Assembly (NCBI GenBank): GCA_937895435.1
Contig: CALAXT010000065.1
Coordinates: 1 to 33,494 of the forward strand
Source: an uncultured Paracoccaceae bacterium
GTDB lineage: Bacteria; Pseudomonadota; Alphaproteobacteria; Rhodobacterales; Rhodobacteraceae
Direction: 5' to 3'
Length of the DNA stretch: 33,494 nt
Under the pieces are notes generated by a model. It saw only the letters and a program-made list of their open reading frames with translations, had not been told where the DNA came from and ran no database searches. The translations under genes were made by a program, and so were the position numbers. Positions 8,461 to 15,812 of this stretch are shown one piece after another. How positions within the stretch are numbered: the stretch's first letter is position 1; each line of letters starts with the position of its first letter.

Positions 8461-8973
8461 TCAGGCCGCAGAAAGGGCTGTTTGGGCGCGCGCTGCGGCC
8501 AAATCAACGCTCACCGCGCTTTGCAAAAATCGCAGACTCATCAGGGCAGCTCCCACAGGAACTGACAAATAAATCACCCACATTGGCCATTCGAGAGAGG
8601 GCGAGATTTGACCAAATTTCTGCATCTGCAGCACCAAAGACCAGCCAAACCATGCCACCATTGCGCACGTCAAAGATGAAATAATCGCCGCCAGCTGTGC
8701 CACCCGATGCGCCAACCGCGGTGGTAGTGTTTCTGCCAGAAAATCGATCGAGATATGCGCACTGCTGCGCGCGCCAATGCTGCCAGCAACAAAAACCAGC
8801 CAGATAATCGCATAGCGCGTGGCCTCACCCGCCCAAGACAGCGCATAGGAAAACCCAGCCCGCAACACCACATCACACACGATCAGAGCAACCGAAAGCA
8901 ACAGCAGCACCGCCGCTATCGTTCGCTCACACCAGCTTAAGCCTCGGTCAAATTTGGTTAAAAACGCGCGCAT
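8461..8973 (-). CDS. dctQ: TRAP transporter small permease (DctQ)
   Basis: A 170-aa four-TM protein of the DctQ family. Membrane segments are near residues 15-38 (TIAAVLLLLSVALIVCDVVL), 50-70, 88-108 and 128-150. The typical early segment is followed by the FSYALSWAGEATRYAIIW pattern, and an acidic-arginine pair after the second segment (GARSSAHISIDFLAETLP) is characteristic. It pairs with DctM to form the membrane part of the transporter. The start ATG at 8973 follows AAGGATC. An 81-bp gap with a strong hairpin separates it from dctP, while dctM follows after only 9 bp. Confidence 0.9.
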   Translation of the reverse strand: MRAFLTKFDRGLSWCERTIAAVLLLLSVALIVCDVVLRAGFSYALSWAGEATRYAIIWLVFVAGSIGARSSAHISIDFLAETLPPRLAHRVAQLAAIISSLTCAMVAWFGWSLVLQMQKFGQISPSLEWPMWVIYLSVPVGAALMSLRFLQSAVSVDLAAARAQTALSAA

Positions 8974-9008
8974 GACGGGGATCCTTTTGGCATGCTTTTG
9001 GACGAAAT

Positions 9009-9031
9009 CCGGCGCAGACAGGCTGCGCCGG
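9009..9031 (-). promoter_or_regulatory. GC-rich intercistronic hairpin between dctP and dctQ
   Basis: CCGGCGCAG (9009-9017), a 5-nt loop, then CTGCGCCGG (9023-9031) form a perfect 9-bp stem, 23 bp beyond the dctP stop and 35 bp before the dctQ start. On the transcribed (minus) strand it is followed by ATTTCGTCC rather than a T-run. It is therefore more likely an RNA 3'-end stabiliser or partial terminator that keeps binding-protein mRNA above permease mRNA. That role is inferred; the stem itself is directly visible. Confidence 0.65.
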
Positions 9032-9054
9032 TTAACAGGTTTATGTTGGTCAGA

Positions 9055-10077
9055 TCAGTTTGCAGCGCTGACAGCTGCAATTTCTTCGTAAGCGGTATTA
9101 AGCAGATCACGGCCAATTTTATCGGCAAACATCTCATGCACAGGCTTCATCGCTGTAGCGAATTCGGCAAGCTGTTCTGGGGTCATTTCAAGGATTGTGG
9201 TCGTGCCGGCCGCCTTAATCTGATCAAGCAGTGCAGCTGAATCGCTTTGCGAGACCTCACGCTGATAATCGCCCGCTTCGCGCGCGGCGGCAATCAGCAT
9301 CGCCTGCTGGTCTGCTGCCAGCCCATCAAACCACACTTTGGAAAAGATAAACGCTGTTCCAAGATAGCCATGGTTGGAAATCATCATGTAGTCCTGCACC
9401 TCATAGAATTTCATTGAGGTGATCGAGACGATTGGGTTTTCCTGACAATCCACCACGCCCTGTTGCAAGGCCGAATAAACCTCTGAAAACGCGATGGGAA
9501 TTGCGGTGGCGCCCAGGGTTTCAAACTGAGCAATCAACAGCGGGCTTTGCATGACACGCACGCGGCGCCCCTCATAATCGCTGGGGGCGGTGACCGGATT
9601 GTTGCACGTCAGCTGTTTAAAGCCTGATTCCCAAAACCCGGCACCCACAAAGCCAGAGTCTGCCAGTTTATCCAAAATCACGCCGCCAACGGTTGGGGAA
9701 TCCAAAACAGTATAGGTGGCTTTGACCGACGGAAACAGGAATGGCAGGTCGATCAACTGCAAGGCTGGGTTAAAGTTGGACAGTTTGGCGGTTGGAATCG
9801 GGGCGGCCTGCACGGCGCCAAATTGCATTTGCTGCGCAACCTCAACATCGTCACCAAGCGCGTTATTGGCATAGATTTCAACGCTGAACGCACCATTGCT
9901 GCGTGCCTCAACCAGCTCTTTAAATTTTACCGCGCCCCGATGCTGTGCCGATGCTTCAGGCAGATCGTGGTGAAATTTGATCACCTCGGTGGCGAATGCG
10001 GCCTGAACGCTTCCGCCCATCAGCCCCAATGAAAGCGTCAAACAGGCAGCGAGGTTTTGTGAGAATTTCAATGACAT
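9055..10077 (-). CDS. dctP: TRAP transporter solute-binding protein (DctP family)
   Basis: A 340-aa periplasmic binding protein. Residues 1-30 (MSLKFSQNLAACLTLSLGL ... QAAFAT) are a Sec signal peptide, and the mature protein starts around EVIKFHHDLPEAS. Family features: the first lobe with VKFKELVEARSNGAFSVEIY and GDDVEVAQQMQFGAVQ, and the segment YEGRRVRVMQSPL (about 168-180), which holds the arginine that usually clamps a ligand carboxylate. Next come FSEVYSALQQGVVDCQENP and the long helix FYEVQDYMMISNHGYLG. I prefer the ATG at 10077 (GGAG about 11 nt upstream, normal signal-peptide n-region) over an in-frame start at 10113. It heads the TRAP-amidase-hpxZ operon. Confidence 0.92.
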   Translation of the reverse strand: MSLKFSQNLAACLTLSLGLMGGSVQAAFATEVIKFHHDLPEASAQHRGAVKFKELVEARSNGAFSVEIYANNALGDDVEVAQQMQFGAVQAAPIPTAKLSNFNPALQLIDLPFLFPSVKATYTVLDSPTVGGVILDKLADSGFVGAGFWESGFKQLTCNNPVTAPSDYEGRRVRVMQSPLLIAQFETLGATAIPIAFSEVYSALQQGVVDCQENPIVSITSMKFYEVQDYMMISNHGYLGTAFIFSKVWFDGLAADQQAMLIAAAREAGDYQREVSQSDSAALLDQIKAAGTTTILEMTPEQLAEFATAMKPVHEMFADKIGRDLLNTAYEEIAAVSAAN

Positions 10078-10172
10078 GGTCCGGCTTGCTCCGTTGCGGT
10101 TAATAACAAGCATGACGCTACTGCGGCGCTATGAGTCGGTCAAACGGTATGACTAAAAAATAAGCAAATAGG

Positions 10173-10184
10173 CACTGCGCAGTG
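10173..10184. promoter_or_regulatory. Perfect 12-bp palindrome upstream of dctP (candidate operator)
   Basis: CACTGCGCAGTG is perfectly self-complementary and lies about 95 bp upstream of the dctP ATG. On the dctP-coding strand it is directly preceded by TTTACA (sharing its CA) and followed by an AT-rich stretch (TTATTTTTTAG), so it could sit between promoter elements. No regulator gene adjoins the operon, so the factor is unknown. An operator role is inferred from symmetry and position only. Confidence 0.4.
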
Positions 10185-10251
10185 TAAACGTCTAATTTAT
10201 GATCATATTTTTGGCCTGATGCCCGAAAAACAGGTTAATGAATGCCAAAAG

Positions 10252-10268
10252 CGCGCAACAGTTGCGCG
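10252..10268 (-). terminator. Possible Rho-independent terminator of the liv operon
   Basis: CGCGCAAC and GTTGCGCG are complementary and separated by one base; a 7-bp GC-rich stem with a CAG/CTG loop is feasible. Reading the minus strand, the stem is followed by CTTTTGG. It lies about 70 bp after the livF stop and before the dctP promoter region. The T-run is short, so termination may be partial. Confidence 0.45.
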
Positions 10269-10338
10269 ATAAGCAAAAAGGGTTTCCGCAGGGTCACCCC
10301 TCCCCACGAAAACCCGGCCAAAAGAATGTCAAAAAACT

Positions 10339-11088
10339 TTAGATCGCCAGATATTGCGCCCGCAGCGCGTCATTTTCCAACACTTCTTTCGCGGATCCAT
10401 CAAACACCACTGTGCCCGTGTCCAGAATCACGGCCCGATCAGCCAATTTCAACGCGGCAACAGCGTTTTGCTCAACGATAATGGTGGTGATGCCCTGATC
10501 ACGGATGATGTTCAACGTTTTCGCAATTTCTTGCACAATTACCGGTGCCAACCCCTCATAGGGTTCATCCAACAGCAACACCTTGATGTCGCGGGCAAGC
10601 GCGCGAGCAATGGCCAACATCTGCTGCTCACCACCTGAAAGCGTCACACCATCTTGGCGGCGCCGTTCGCCCAAGCGGGGAAACAGCTCATATATCCTTT
10701 CAAGCGACCAACCGATCGGCGGGGCTATCTGCGCCAGTTGCAGATTTTCCTCAACCGTCAGGCCAGCAATGATCCGCCGATCTTCGGGCACCAGCGCGAT
10801 ACCAGCAGCCGCTGCTTGATACGATTTCATCAGATGCAGGGGCTGATGATCCAGCCAGATTTCGCCATGTTTCAGGCCCGGGTTATCCAAGCGCGCAATC
10901 GCCCGCAGTGTAGAGGTTTTGCCCGCCCCATTGCGGCCCAACAGCGCCATAATCTCACCCTCATGGATATCAAAGCTGACACCCTGAACGATATAGCTTT
11001 CGCCGTAATAGGCTTGAATGTCCCACACACTTAGAAATTTGGGATGGGTTGCGGCATTGTTTACGTTTTTATTAAAAGCTGCGGTCAT
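10339..11088 (-). CDS. livF: HAAT-family ABC transporter ATP-binding protein (LivF-like)
   Basis: A 249-aa ATPase with Walker A GRNGAGKTS (51-59), signature LSGGEQQ (150-156), Walker B VLLLDEP with Glu175, and IIVEQN in place of a switch histidine, which is typical of LivF. The segments ALVPEDRRIIAGLTVEENL and LFPRLGERRRQDG are also LivF-type. The first 20 or so residues (MTAAFNKNVNNAATHPKFLS) are an extension before the ABC core. I use the ATG at 11088, which has an AGGAGA site 8 nt upstream; a start at 11112 lacks one. It is the last gene of the operon, 56 bp after livG. It should work with LivG on the LivH/LivM channel. Confidence 0.92.
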   Translation of the reverse strand: MTAAFNKNVNNAATHPKFLSVWDIQAYYGESYIVQGVSFDIHEGEIMALLGRNGAGKTSTLRAIARLDNPGLKHGEIWLDHQPLHLMKSYQAAAAGIALVPEDRRIIAGLTVEENLQLAQIAPPIGWSLERIYELFPRLGERRRQDGVTLSGGEQQMLAIARALARDIKVLLLDEPYEGLAPVIVQEIAKTLNIIRDQGITTIIVEQNAVAALKLADRAVILDTGTVVFDGSAKEVLENDALRAQYLAI

Positions 11089-11144
11089 CTTCGCGTCTCC
11101 TGCCCTACGCATGGTGCTTTGGCTTGGCTGTGGGGGGCTTGGTT

Positions 11145-11903
11145 TTAAACCTGCGCCTCACCCAAATAAGCCTCGCGCACCTTGGGGTGGCCTTTGATGT
11201 TTTCGGGCGTCTCTTCGACCAATGGCGTGCCTTGGGCCAGCACCGTGATGCGCTCGGCCAGACTGAACACCACATGCATGTCATGTTCGATAATCGCCAT
11301 GGTAATGTTGCGCGTGGCTTTGATCTCTTTCAACAAATCAATCGTATTGTTGGTATCCGCGCGCGCCATGCCTGCGGTGGGTTCATCCAGCAATAACAGC
11401 TTGGGTTCTTGCACCAAACACATCGCCATTTCCAACCGACGCTTGTCACCACGCGACAAAGACCCAGCGTGCATGTTGCGCTTTTCAAGCATATTCACAT
11501 CGGATAAAATCGCCTCGGCCTGTTCCAAAATGCCACCCTCTTGGCCCACGCTTTCAAAGGCGTGCAGACGGAACGCACCATCGCGTTTGGCAAAACACGG
11601 GATCATTACATTTTCCAGCACGGTCAGGTCAGCAAAGATTTCAGGGGTTTGAAAAACCCGTGAAATGCCCATCTGGTTGATCTCATGTGGTTTGCGCCCC
11701 AACACCGATTTGCCGTCAAACATCACCGATCCGCTGTCAGGGATCAACTTGCCGACCAGACAGTTAAGCAGCGTCGATTTGCCAGCACCGTTTGGGCCAA
11801 TGATCGCATGCACTGTGTTTTCTTTGATGCTCAGATTCACATCACCCAGCGCTTGCAAACCACCAAAACGTTTATTGACACCTTTGACTTCCAGGATACC
11901 CAT
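11145..11903 (-). CDS. livG: HAAT-family ABC transporter ATP-binding protein (LivG-like, unusual signature motif)
   Basis: A 252-aa ATPase with Walker A GPNGAGKST (36-44), Q-loop VFQTPEIF and Walker B KLLLLDE with Glu174. The switch histidine is in AIIEHDMHVVFSLAERITVL, the LivG-type C-terminal region. The ABC signature is not LSGGQ but LSRGD (149-153, in SLSRGDKRRLEMAM), so the third and fifth positions are changed; the key Ser and second Gly are kept. A fully canonical motif exists in LivF, so the pair may be asymmetric. The start has a GGAGA site. The gene follows livM after 11 bp. Confidence 0.92.
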   Translation of the reverse strand: MGILEVKGVNKRFGGLQALGDVNLSIKENTVHAIIGPNGAGKSTLLNCLVGKLIPDSGSVMFDGKSVLGRKPHEINQMGISRVFQTPEIFADLTVLENVMIPCFAKRDGAFRLHAFESVGQEGGILEQAEAILSDVNMLEKRNMHAGSLSRGDKRRLEMAMCLVQEPKLLLLDEPTAGMARADTNNTIDLLKEIKATRNITMAIIEHDMHVVFSLAERITVLAQGTPLVEETPENIKGHPKVREAYLGEAQV

Positions 11904-11914
11904 TTTGCGCTCTC

Positions 11915-13099
11915 CTATTCAGCCGGGGGTGTTTTTTTATCAGACTCGGCGGATTTGCGGCCAAACAACCGGCCCAAACGCTGCCCACCTTCCACCAAGC
12001 CACCCGGCAGAAAAATGACAACCGCCATAAAGGTCAGCCCCAGCGTCAAGCTCCAACCCTTGCCAATAAAGGGATGCACGACCGCCACGATCACATCTTC
12101 CAAACCATCAGGCAGGAACGAAAACCATTGATGCAAGATGGAATCGTTAATCTTGGAAATGATGTTCTCCATGTATTTGATCATGCCAGCGCCAAGCACA
12201 GGTCCAATCAGGGTGCCCGCACCGCCCAAGATGGTCATCAGCACAACCTCGCCCGAGGCCGTCCAGAACATACGCTCTGGTCCCACCTGCGTGTCCATCG
12301 CCACCATCAAACCGCCAGCAAGGCCCGCATACATCCCCGAGATAACAAACGCCGCAAGCGTGTAGGGGCGCGTGCTCAGGCCGGTGTAGTTCATCCGTTG
12401 CTGATTGCTTTTGATGGCCCGCAACATCATCCCAAAGGGGGATCGGAAAATGCGGATCGCCATGTAAAAGCTGATCAGCATGACACAGGCTGCAAGATAA
12501 TATCCCGTGTTGACGGTGAATTCCCACCGGCCAATGGTCAATTCATAACTGCTGTTCATGTGCAGCCCGAATAAATTGGCACGGCCAAACTCACCAGCGT
12601 TGCTGTCAAGGATGCGGGGATCACTGATCTTTGCCTGCAAGCCCGTTTCCCCACCCGTGATTGGCGTCAGAACCGAATAGGCCAAAGCATAAGACATCTG
12701 CGCAAACGCCAGCGTCAAGATCGAGAAATAGATCCCAGATCGGCGCAGGCTGATCCAGCCCACGATCAACGAGAACAAGCCCGCAAACACGATCGACATG
12801 ATGATCGCGGGAATGACGTTCATGGTTAACAGTTTCATCATCCAGATTGCGGCATAAGACCCCACGCCCAAAAAGGCGGCGTGGCCAAAAGACAGATAGC
12901 CCGTCAGGCCAAACAAAATATTGAAACCGATGGCAAAGATGCCAAAGATCACAAAGCGCTGCATCAGGTCAGGATAGCCCGCATTGAATTGAGCAAGCTC
13001 GGAGCCCTCTGGAAAGGGGTTCAGCAAAAATGGCGCAAGCATCGTAAGGCCGATGACAATCCAGAGCAGTCGGGTGTCTTTTGCGTTCAGTCCAAACAT
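11915..13099 (-). CDS. livM: HAAT-family ABC transporter permease (LivM-like)
   Basis: A 394-aa inner-membrane permease. LivM landmarks are [20 protein letters not shown], then [56 protein letters not shown] (the cytoplasmic coupling loop to the ATPases), the conserved GLAGGLM and [17 protein letters not shown] long hydrophilic stretch around residues 138-190 ([20 protein letters not shown] onwards) is predicted periplasmic. The last 25 residues are a charged tail. GGAGGA lies 7 nt before the ATG, inside the end of livH; the intergenic gap is 3 bp. Confidence 0.92.
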   Translation of the reverse strand: MFGLNAKDTRLLWIVIGLTMLAPFLLNPFPEGSELAQFNAGYPDLMQRFVIFGIFAIGFNILFGLTGYLSFGHAAFLGVGSYAAIWMMKLLTMNVIPAIIMSIVFAGLFSLIVGWISLRRSGIYFSILTLAFAQMSYALAYSVLTPITGGETGLQAKISDPRILDSNAGEFGRANLFGLHMNSSYELTIGRWEFTVNTGYYLAACVMLISFYMAIRIFRSPFGMMLRAIKSNQQRMNYTGLSTRPYTLAAFVISGMYAGLAGGLMVAMDTQVGPERMFWTASGEVVLMTILGGAGTLIGPVLGAGMIKYMENIISKINDSILHQWFSFLPDGLEDVIVAVVHPFIGKGWSLTLGLTFMAVVIFLPGGLVEGGQRLGRLFGRKSAESDKKTPPAE

Positions 13100-13102
13100 G
13101 TC

Positions 13103-14134
13103 TTATTCCTCCATCACGCCTTTGCGGCCCAACAAGCCACGGGGTCGGGTGAGCAAAATTACGATGGCAACAAGATAGATGATGACTTGGTTGATCCCGG
13201 GAATAAGATCGATCACCCAGCCCATAGACGCAAGGCTTTCGAGAACCCCCAAAAGGAAACCGGCCGCAACAGCACCCGGCAGTGACCCCATGCCACCCAC
13301 CACAACCACGACAAAGGACAGGACAAGAAAATCCATCCCCATGTGATAGTTTGGTGGGTTGATGGGCGTGTACATCACGCCGGCCAGGCCCGCTACGGCG
13401 GCGGCAATGCCGAACATCACCGTAAAGCGCTTGTCGATGTTGATGCCCAGCAGGCCCACGGTTTCCCGGTCTGCCATGCCCGCCCGCACCACCATCCCAA
13501 AGGTGGTGAATTGCAAAAAGGCAAAGACGCCAGCGATAAGAACCATGGAAAAGGCAAAATAGACCAACCGCCAATAAGGATAGATGATGCTATTTGGATC
13601 GAAACCAACCAGCACCCCAAAATCAAAAGACCCTGAAAAGGCCTCAGGTGCCGGTGTTGGAATCGGGTTTGCCCCAAAATAATACTTGATCACCTCTTGC
13701 AAAACGATAGCCAAACCAAAGGTCACAAGGATCTGATCCGCATGGGGGCGCTTGTAGAAGTGCTTGATCAGCCCGCGCTCCATGATCACGCCAATTAGGA
13801 TCATCACAGGAATTGCAAACAAGATTGACAGCGGCACTGACCAATCGATGATGGCCGCACCCGTGTCCGCACCAAGCCAATCGTAAATATAAGGAACCTC
13901 TATTTTCGTGGGATTACCAAGAAAATCCTTCTTTGTGTCATCAAGGACGATGTAGGATAAAGAGATTATCCGCGACAGGGTCACGGCGCAAAACGCCCCC
14001 AGCATGAACAGCGCCCCATGGGCAAAGTTCACGACACCCAAAGTGCCAAAGATCAGCGTCAGACCCAAGGCAATCAGCGCATAGGCGCTGCCTTTGTCTA
14101 GACCGTTCAGGATTTGAAGGATGATGGCGTCCAT
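13103..14134 (-). CDS. livH: HAAT-family ABC transporter permease (LivH-like)
   Basis: A 343-aa permease; typical LivH is about 300 aa. The N-terminus MDAIILQILNGLDKGSAYAL, then LGLTLIFGTLGVVNFAHGAL, and later VTFGLAIVLQEVIKYYFG, GMVVRAGMADRETVGLLGIN (coupling loop) and GGMGSLPGAVAAGFLLGVLE are classic. The excess length is mainly a hydrophilic insertion around residues 55-90 (LDDTKKDFLGNPTKIEVPY). An in-frame GTG at 14143 would add three residues; I prefer the ATG at 14134. Upstream lies a strong hairpin separating it from the binding-protein gene. Confidence 0.9.
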   Translation of the reverse strand: MDAIILQILNGLDKGSAYALIALGLTLIFGTLGVVNFAHGALFMLGAFCAVTLSRIISLSYIVLDDTKKDFLGNPTKIEVPYIYDWLGADTGAAIIDWSVPLSILFAIPVMILIGVIMERGLIKHFYKRPHADQILVTFGLAIVLQEVIKYYFGANPIPTPAPEAFSGSFDFGVLVGFDPNSIIYPYWRLVYFAFSMVLIAGVFAFLQFTTFGMVVRAGMADRETVGLLGINIDKRFTVMFGIAAAVAGLAGVMYTPINPPNYHMGMDFLVLSFVVVVVGGMGSLPGAVAAGFLLGVLESLASMGWVIDLIPGINQVIIYLVAIVILLTRPRGLLGRKGVMEE

Positions 14135-14179
14135 CTGTTCCACATTTCAAAGGCAAGGAAAGAATATAAAGCGGAGGGT

Positions 14180-14207
14180 CCGGCTGCGCCACACTGGGCG
14201 CAGCCGG
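14180..14207 (-). promoter_or_regulatory. GC-rich intercistronic hairpin between the binding-protein gene and livH
   Basis: CCGGCTGCGCC (14180-14190), a 6-nt loop, then GGCGCAGCCGG (14197-14207) form a perfect 11-bp stem. It lies 25 bp beyond the binding-protein stop and 45 bp before the livH start. On the transcribed minus strand no T-run follows (ACCCTCCGC), so full termination is unlikely; mRNA 3'-end protection with partial read-through is more plausible. The T-rich flank (TTGTTTTC) is on the opposite strand, where no gene leads into it. Confidence 0.65.
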
Positions 14208-14232
14208 TTGTTTTCTCTAGGAAAACAATGAT

Positions 14233-15597
14233 TTAAGCACCTGGGTTACAGGCACCCAAGTTACCACCTGCGAACTGCGGGTGGTCAGGTGCATAGGTTA
14301 CCTGTGCAACTGGTGTGACTTCGACGATTTCAACAAGGTCAAACTCATTCTCGGGGTTTTCCTTGCCCCGCACAACAAGCACATCCTTAAAGCACTGGTG
14401 ATCTTCAGCACGGTACAGCGTCGGACCATTGCCCAGGCCGTCGAATTCAAACCCTTCAAGGGCCTCGACAACGGCACAAGGGTTGAACGAACCGGCGCGG
14501 GTAACAGCATCAGCGTAAAGCAGCGTCTGCACATAGCAGGTATGCGCCGCCTGGCTTGGTGGGAAGCCAAACTTGGTGCCAAACGACTGAACAAAGGCAT
14601 TGGTGCCGCTGTAGCGGGCACCCAACTGGTTCTCCAGCTTCCAGTCCCAGTTCTGCGACCCCAAGATGCCAGAGATATTTTTGCCAGCACCACGCGCCAT
14701 CAGCTCAGAATAGAGCGGCACAACAATCTCGAACTTCTTGCCATTCGCCTCGGCGGCACGCAGACCAAACTGTACGGCGTTGGTCAATGAATTGACCATG
14801 TTTCCGCCGTAGTGGTTCAGAACGAGGATATCCGCGCCCGAATTCAGGACCGGCGCGATGTAGGATGAAAAGTCGGTCTGGGTCAGCGGGGTCAGAACCG
14901 TATTGATTGTTTCCCAACCAAGGGCCTCTGTCGATTCACGGATCGCCTGCTCGGTCGTGTAGCCCCAGTTGTAGTCAGCCGTCAGGTGATAAGCCTTGCG
15001 GTCTGTACCATATTGGGATGTCAAGATCGGTGCCAAAGCAGCACCCGACATGTACGAGTTGAAGAAGTGCCGGAAACCGTTCGCCTTCTTATCTTTGCCG
15101 GTGGTGTCATTGGCATGGGTCAGACCAGCCATAAAGATGATGCCAGCTTCTTGGCACAGGGCCTGAACGGCCACGGCCACGCCCGAAGACGACCCACCCG
15201 AGATCATCACAGCGCCATCTTTTTGGATCATCGACTGTGCCGCCGCGCGGGCCGCATCAGATTTGGTTTGGGTATCGCCGGTCACATATTTGACCTCTTT
15301 ACCCAAAATACCATTGCCGCCCAAAGCCTTGGACGAGAATGTATTCAGCATGCCGCCATCGCCGCCGCCGTTCAGATGCTCAACCGCCAATTCAAAGGCG
15401 CGCAGCTCGTCCATGCCTTCATCAGCATAAGCACCAGTTTGCGGCACGTTAAAGCCCAGCGTGACCGATGAACCCATCGGATCATTGGTAAAAGCTGCGG
15501 CCGAGCGGGCCGTGAAGATCGTTGGCAAAGCAAGCCCAGCGCCAGCAACGGCCCCGGACTTCAGCACGCCACGACGTGTGAAGTTGGATGTGGACAT
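14233..15597 (-). CDS. HAAT-family ABC substrate-binding protein with Tat signal
   Basis: A 454-aa periplasmic binding protein of the LivJ/amide-urea type. The N-terminus has a twin-arginine signal, FTRRGVLKSGA followed by AGAGLALPTIFTARSAAA, implying folded export. The mature part begins VTLGFNVPQTGAYADEGM. It continues with RAFELAVEHLNGG, GDTQTKSDAARAAAQSMI, the ligand-site loop ISGGSSSGVAVAVQAL and ADYNWGYTTEQAIRESTEAL, as in type I periplasmic folds. It is longer than standard LivJ, with a Cys-containing C-terminal third (FNPCAVVEAL, DHQCFKD, GACNPGA) that might form a disulfide. I chose the ATG at 15597: GGGAGGA stands 4-6 nt upstream and the Tat motif is then correctly placed. The ligand is unknown. 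Confidence 0.9.
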   Translation of the reverse strand: MSTSNFTRRGVLKSGAVAGAGLALPTIFTARSAAAFTNDPMGSSVTLGFNVPQTGAYADEGMDELRAFELAVEHLNGGGDGGMLNTFSSKALGGNGILGKEVKYVTGDTQTKSDAARAAAQSMIQKDGAVMISGGSSSGVAVAVQALCQEAGIIFMAGLTHANDTTGKDKKANGFRHFFNSYMSGAALAPILTSQYGTDRKAYHLTADYNWGYTTEQAIRESTEALGWETINTVLTPLTQTDFSSYIAPVLNSGADILVLNHYGGNMVNSLTNAVQFGLRAAEANGKKFEIVVPLYSELMARGAGKNISGILGSQNWDWKLENQLGARYSGTNAFVQSFGTKFGFPPSQAAHTCYVQTLLYADAVTRAGSFNPCAVVEALEGFEFDGLGNGPTLYRAEDHQCFKDVLVVRGKENPENEFDLVEIVEVTPVAQVTYAPDHPQFAGGNLGACNPGA

Positions 15598-15623
15598 AAA
15601 ATCCTCCCTGTTCGTGTTGGTCA

Positions 15624-15643
15624 ATCCGGCCTCCTCGCCGGAT
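15624..15643 (-). promoter_or_regulatory. 5'-UTR hairpin presenting GAGGAG in its loop
   Basis: In the mRNA sense (minus strand) ATCCGGC, loop GAGGAG, GCCGGAT form a perfect 7-bp stem-loop 26 bp before the binding-protein ATG. The loop is a Shine-Dalgarno look-alike sitting upstream of an in-frame TTG at 15624. The true start has its own better site, so this may instead be a translational or sRNA-interaction element. Function is inferred. Confidence 0.4.
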
Positions 15644-15725
15644 CAACAGGCATTCTCCAATGCAAGCCCATTATCAGGGCGGACATGAAAATTTCGCAAC
15701 TCTCCATTTAATTGAAACAATCTTC

Positions 15726-15766
15726 TTGTAAAATACTGCACAAAAAGATCTATTACTTTGTAAAAT
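15726..15766. repeat. Direct repeat of TTGTAAAAT in the liv/ScfR divergent promoter region
   Basis: TTGTAAAAT occurs at 15726-15734 and again at 15758-15766, 32 bp start to start (about three helical turns), within the AT-rich stretch between the divergent binding-protein and ScfR-type genes. Such spacing suits cooperative binding by a regulator; which one is unknown. The whole 215-bp gap contains no other gene. Confidence 0.35.
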
Positions 15767-15812
15767 TATTTACTCGCGCCCGCAGAAACCATCTGAAAAG
15801 GTTAAAGAAACG

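Noticed and set aside
14180-14214. Rho-independent terminator on the plus strand (hairpin followed by TTGTTTTC)
   Set aside because: No plus-strand gene leads into it; both flanking genes are on the minus strand, where no T-run follows the stem.
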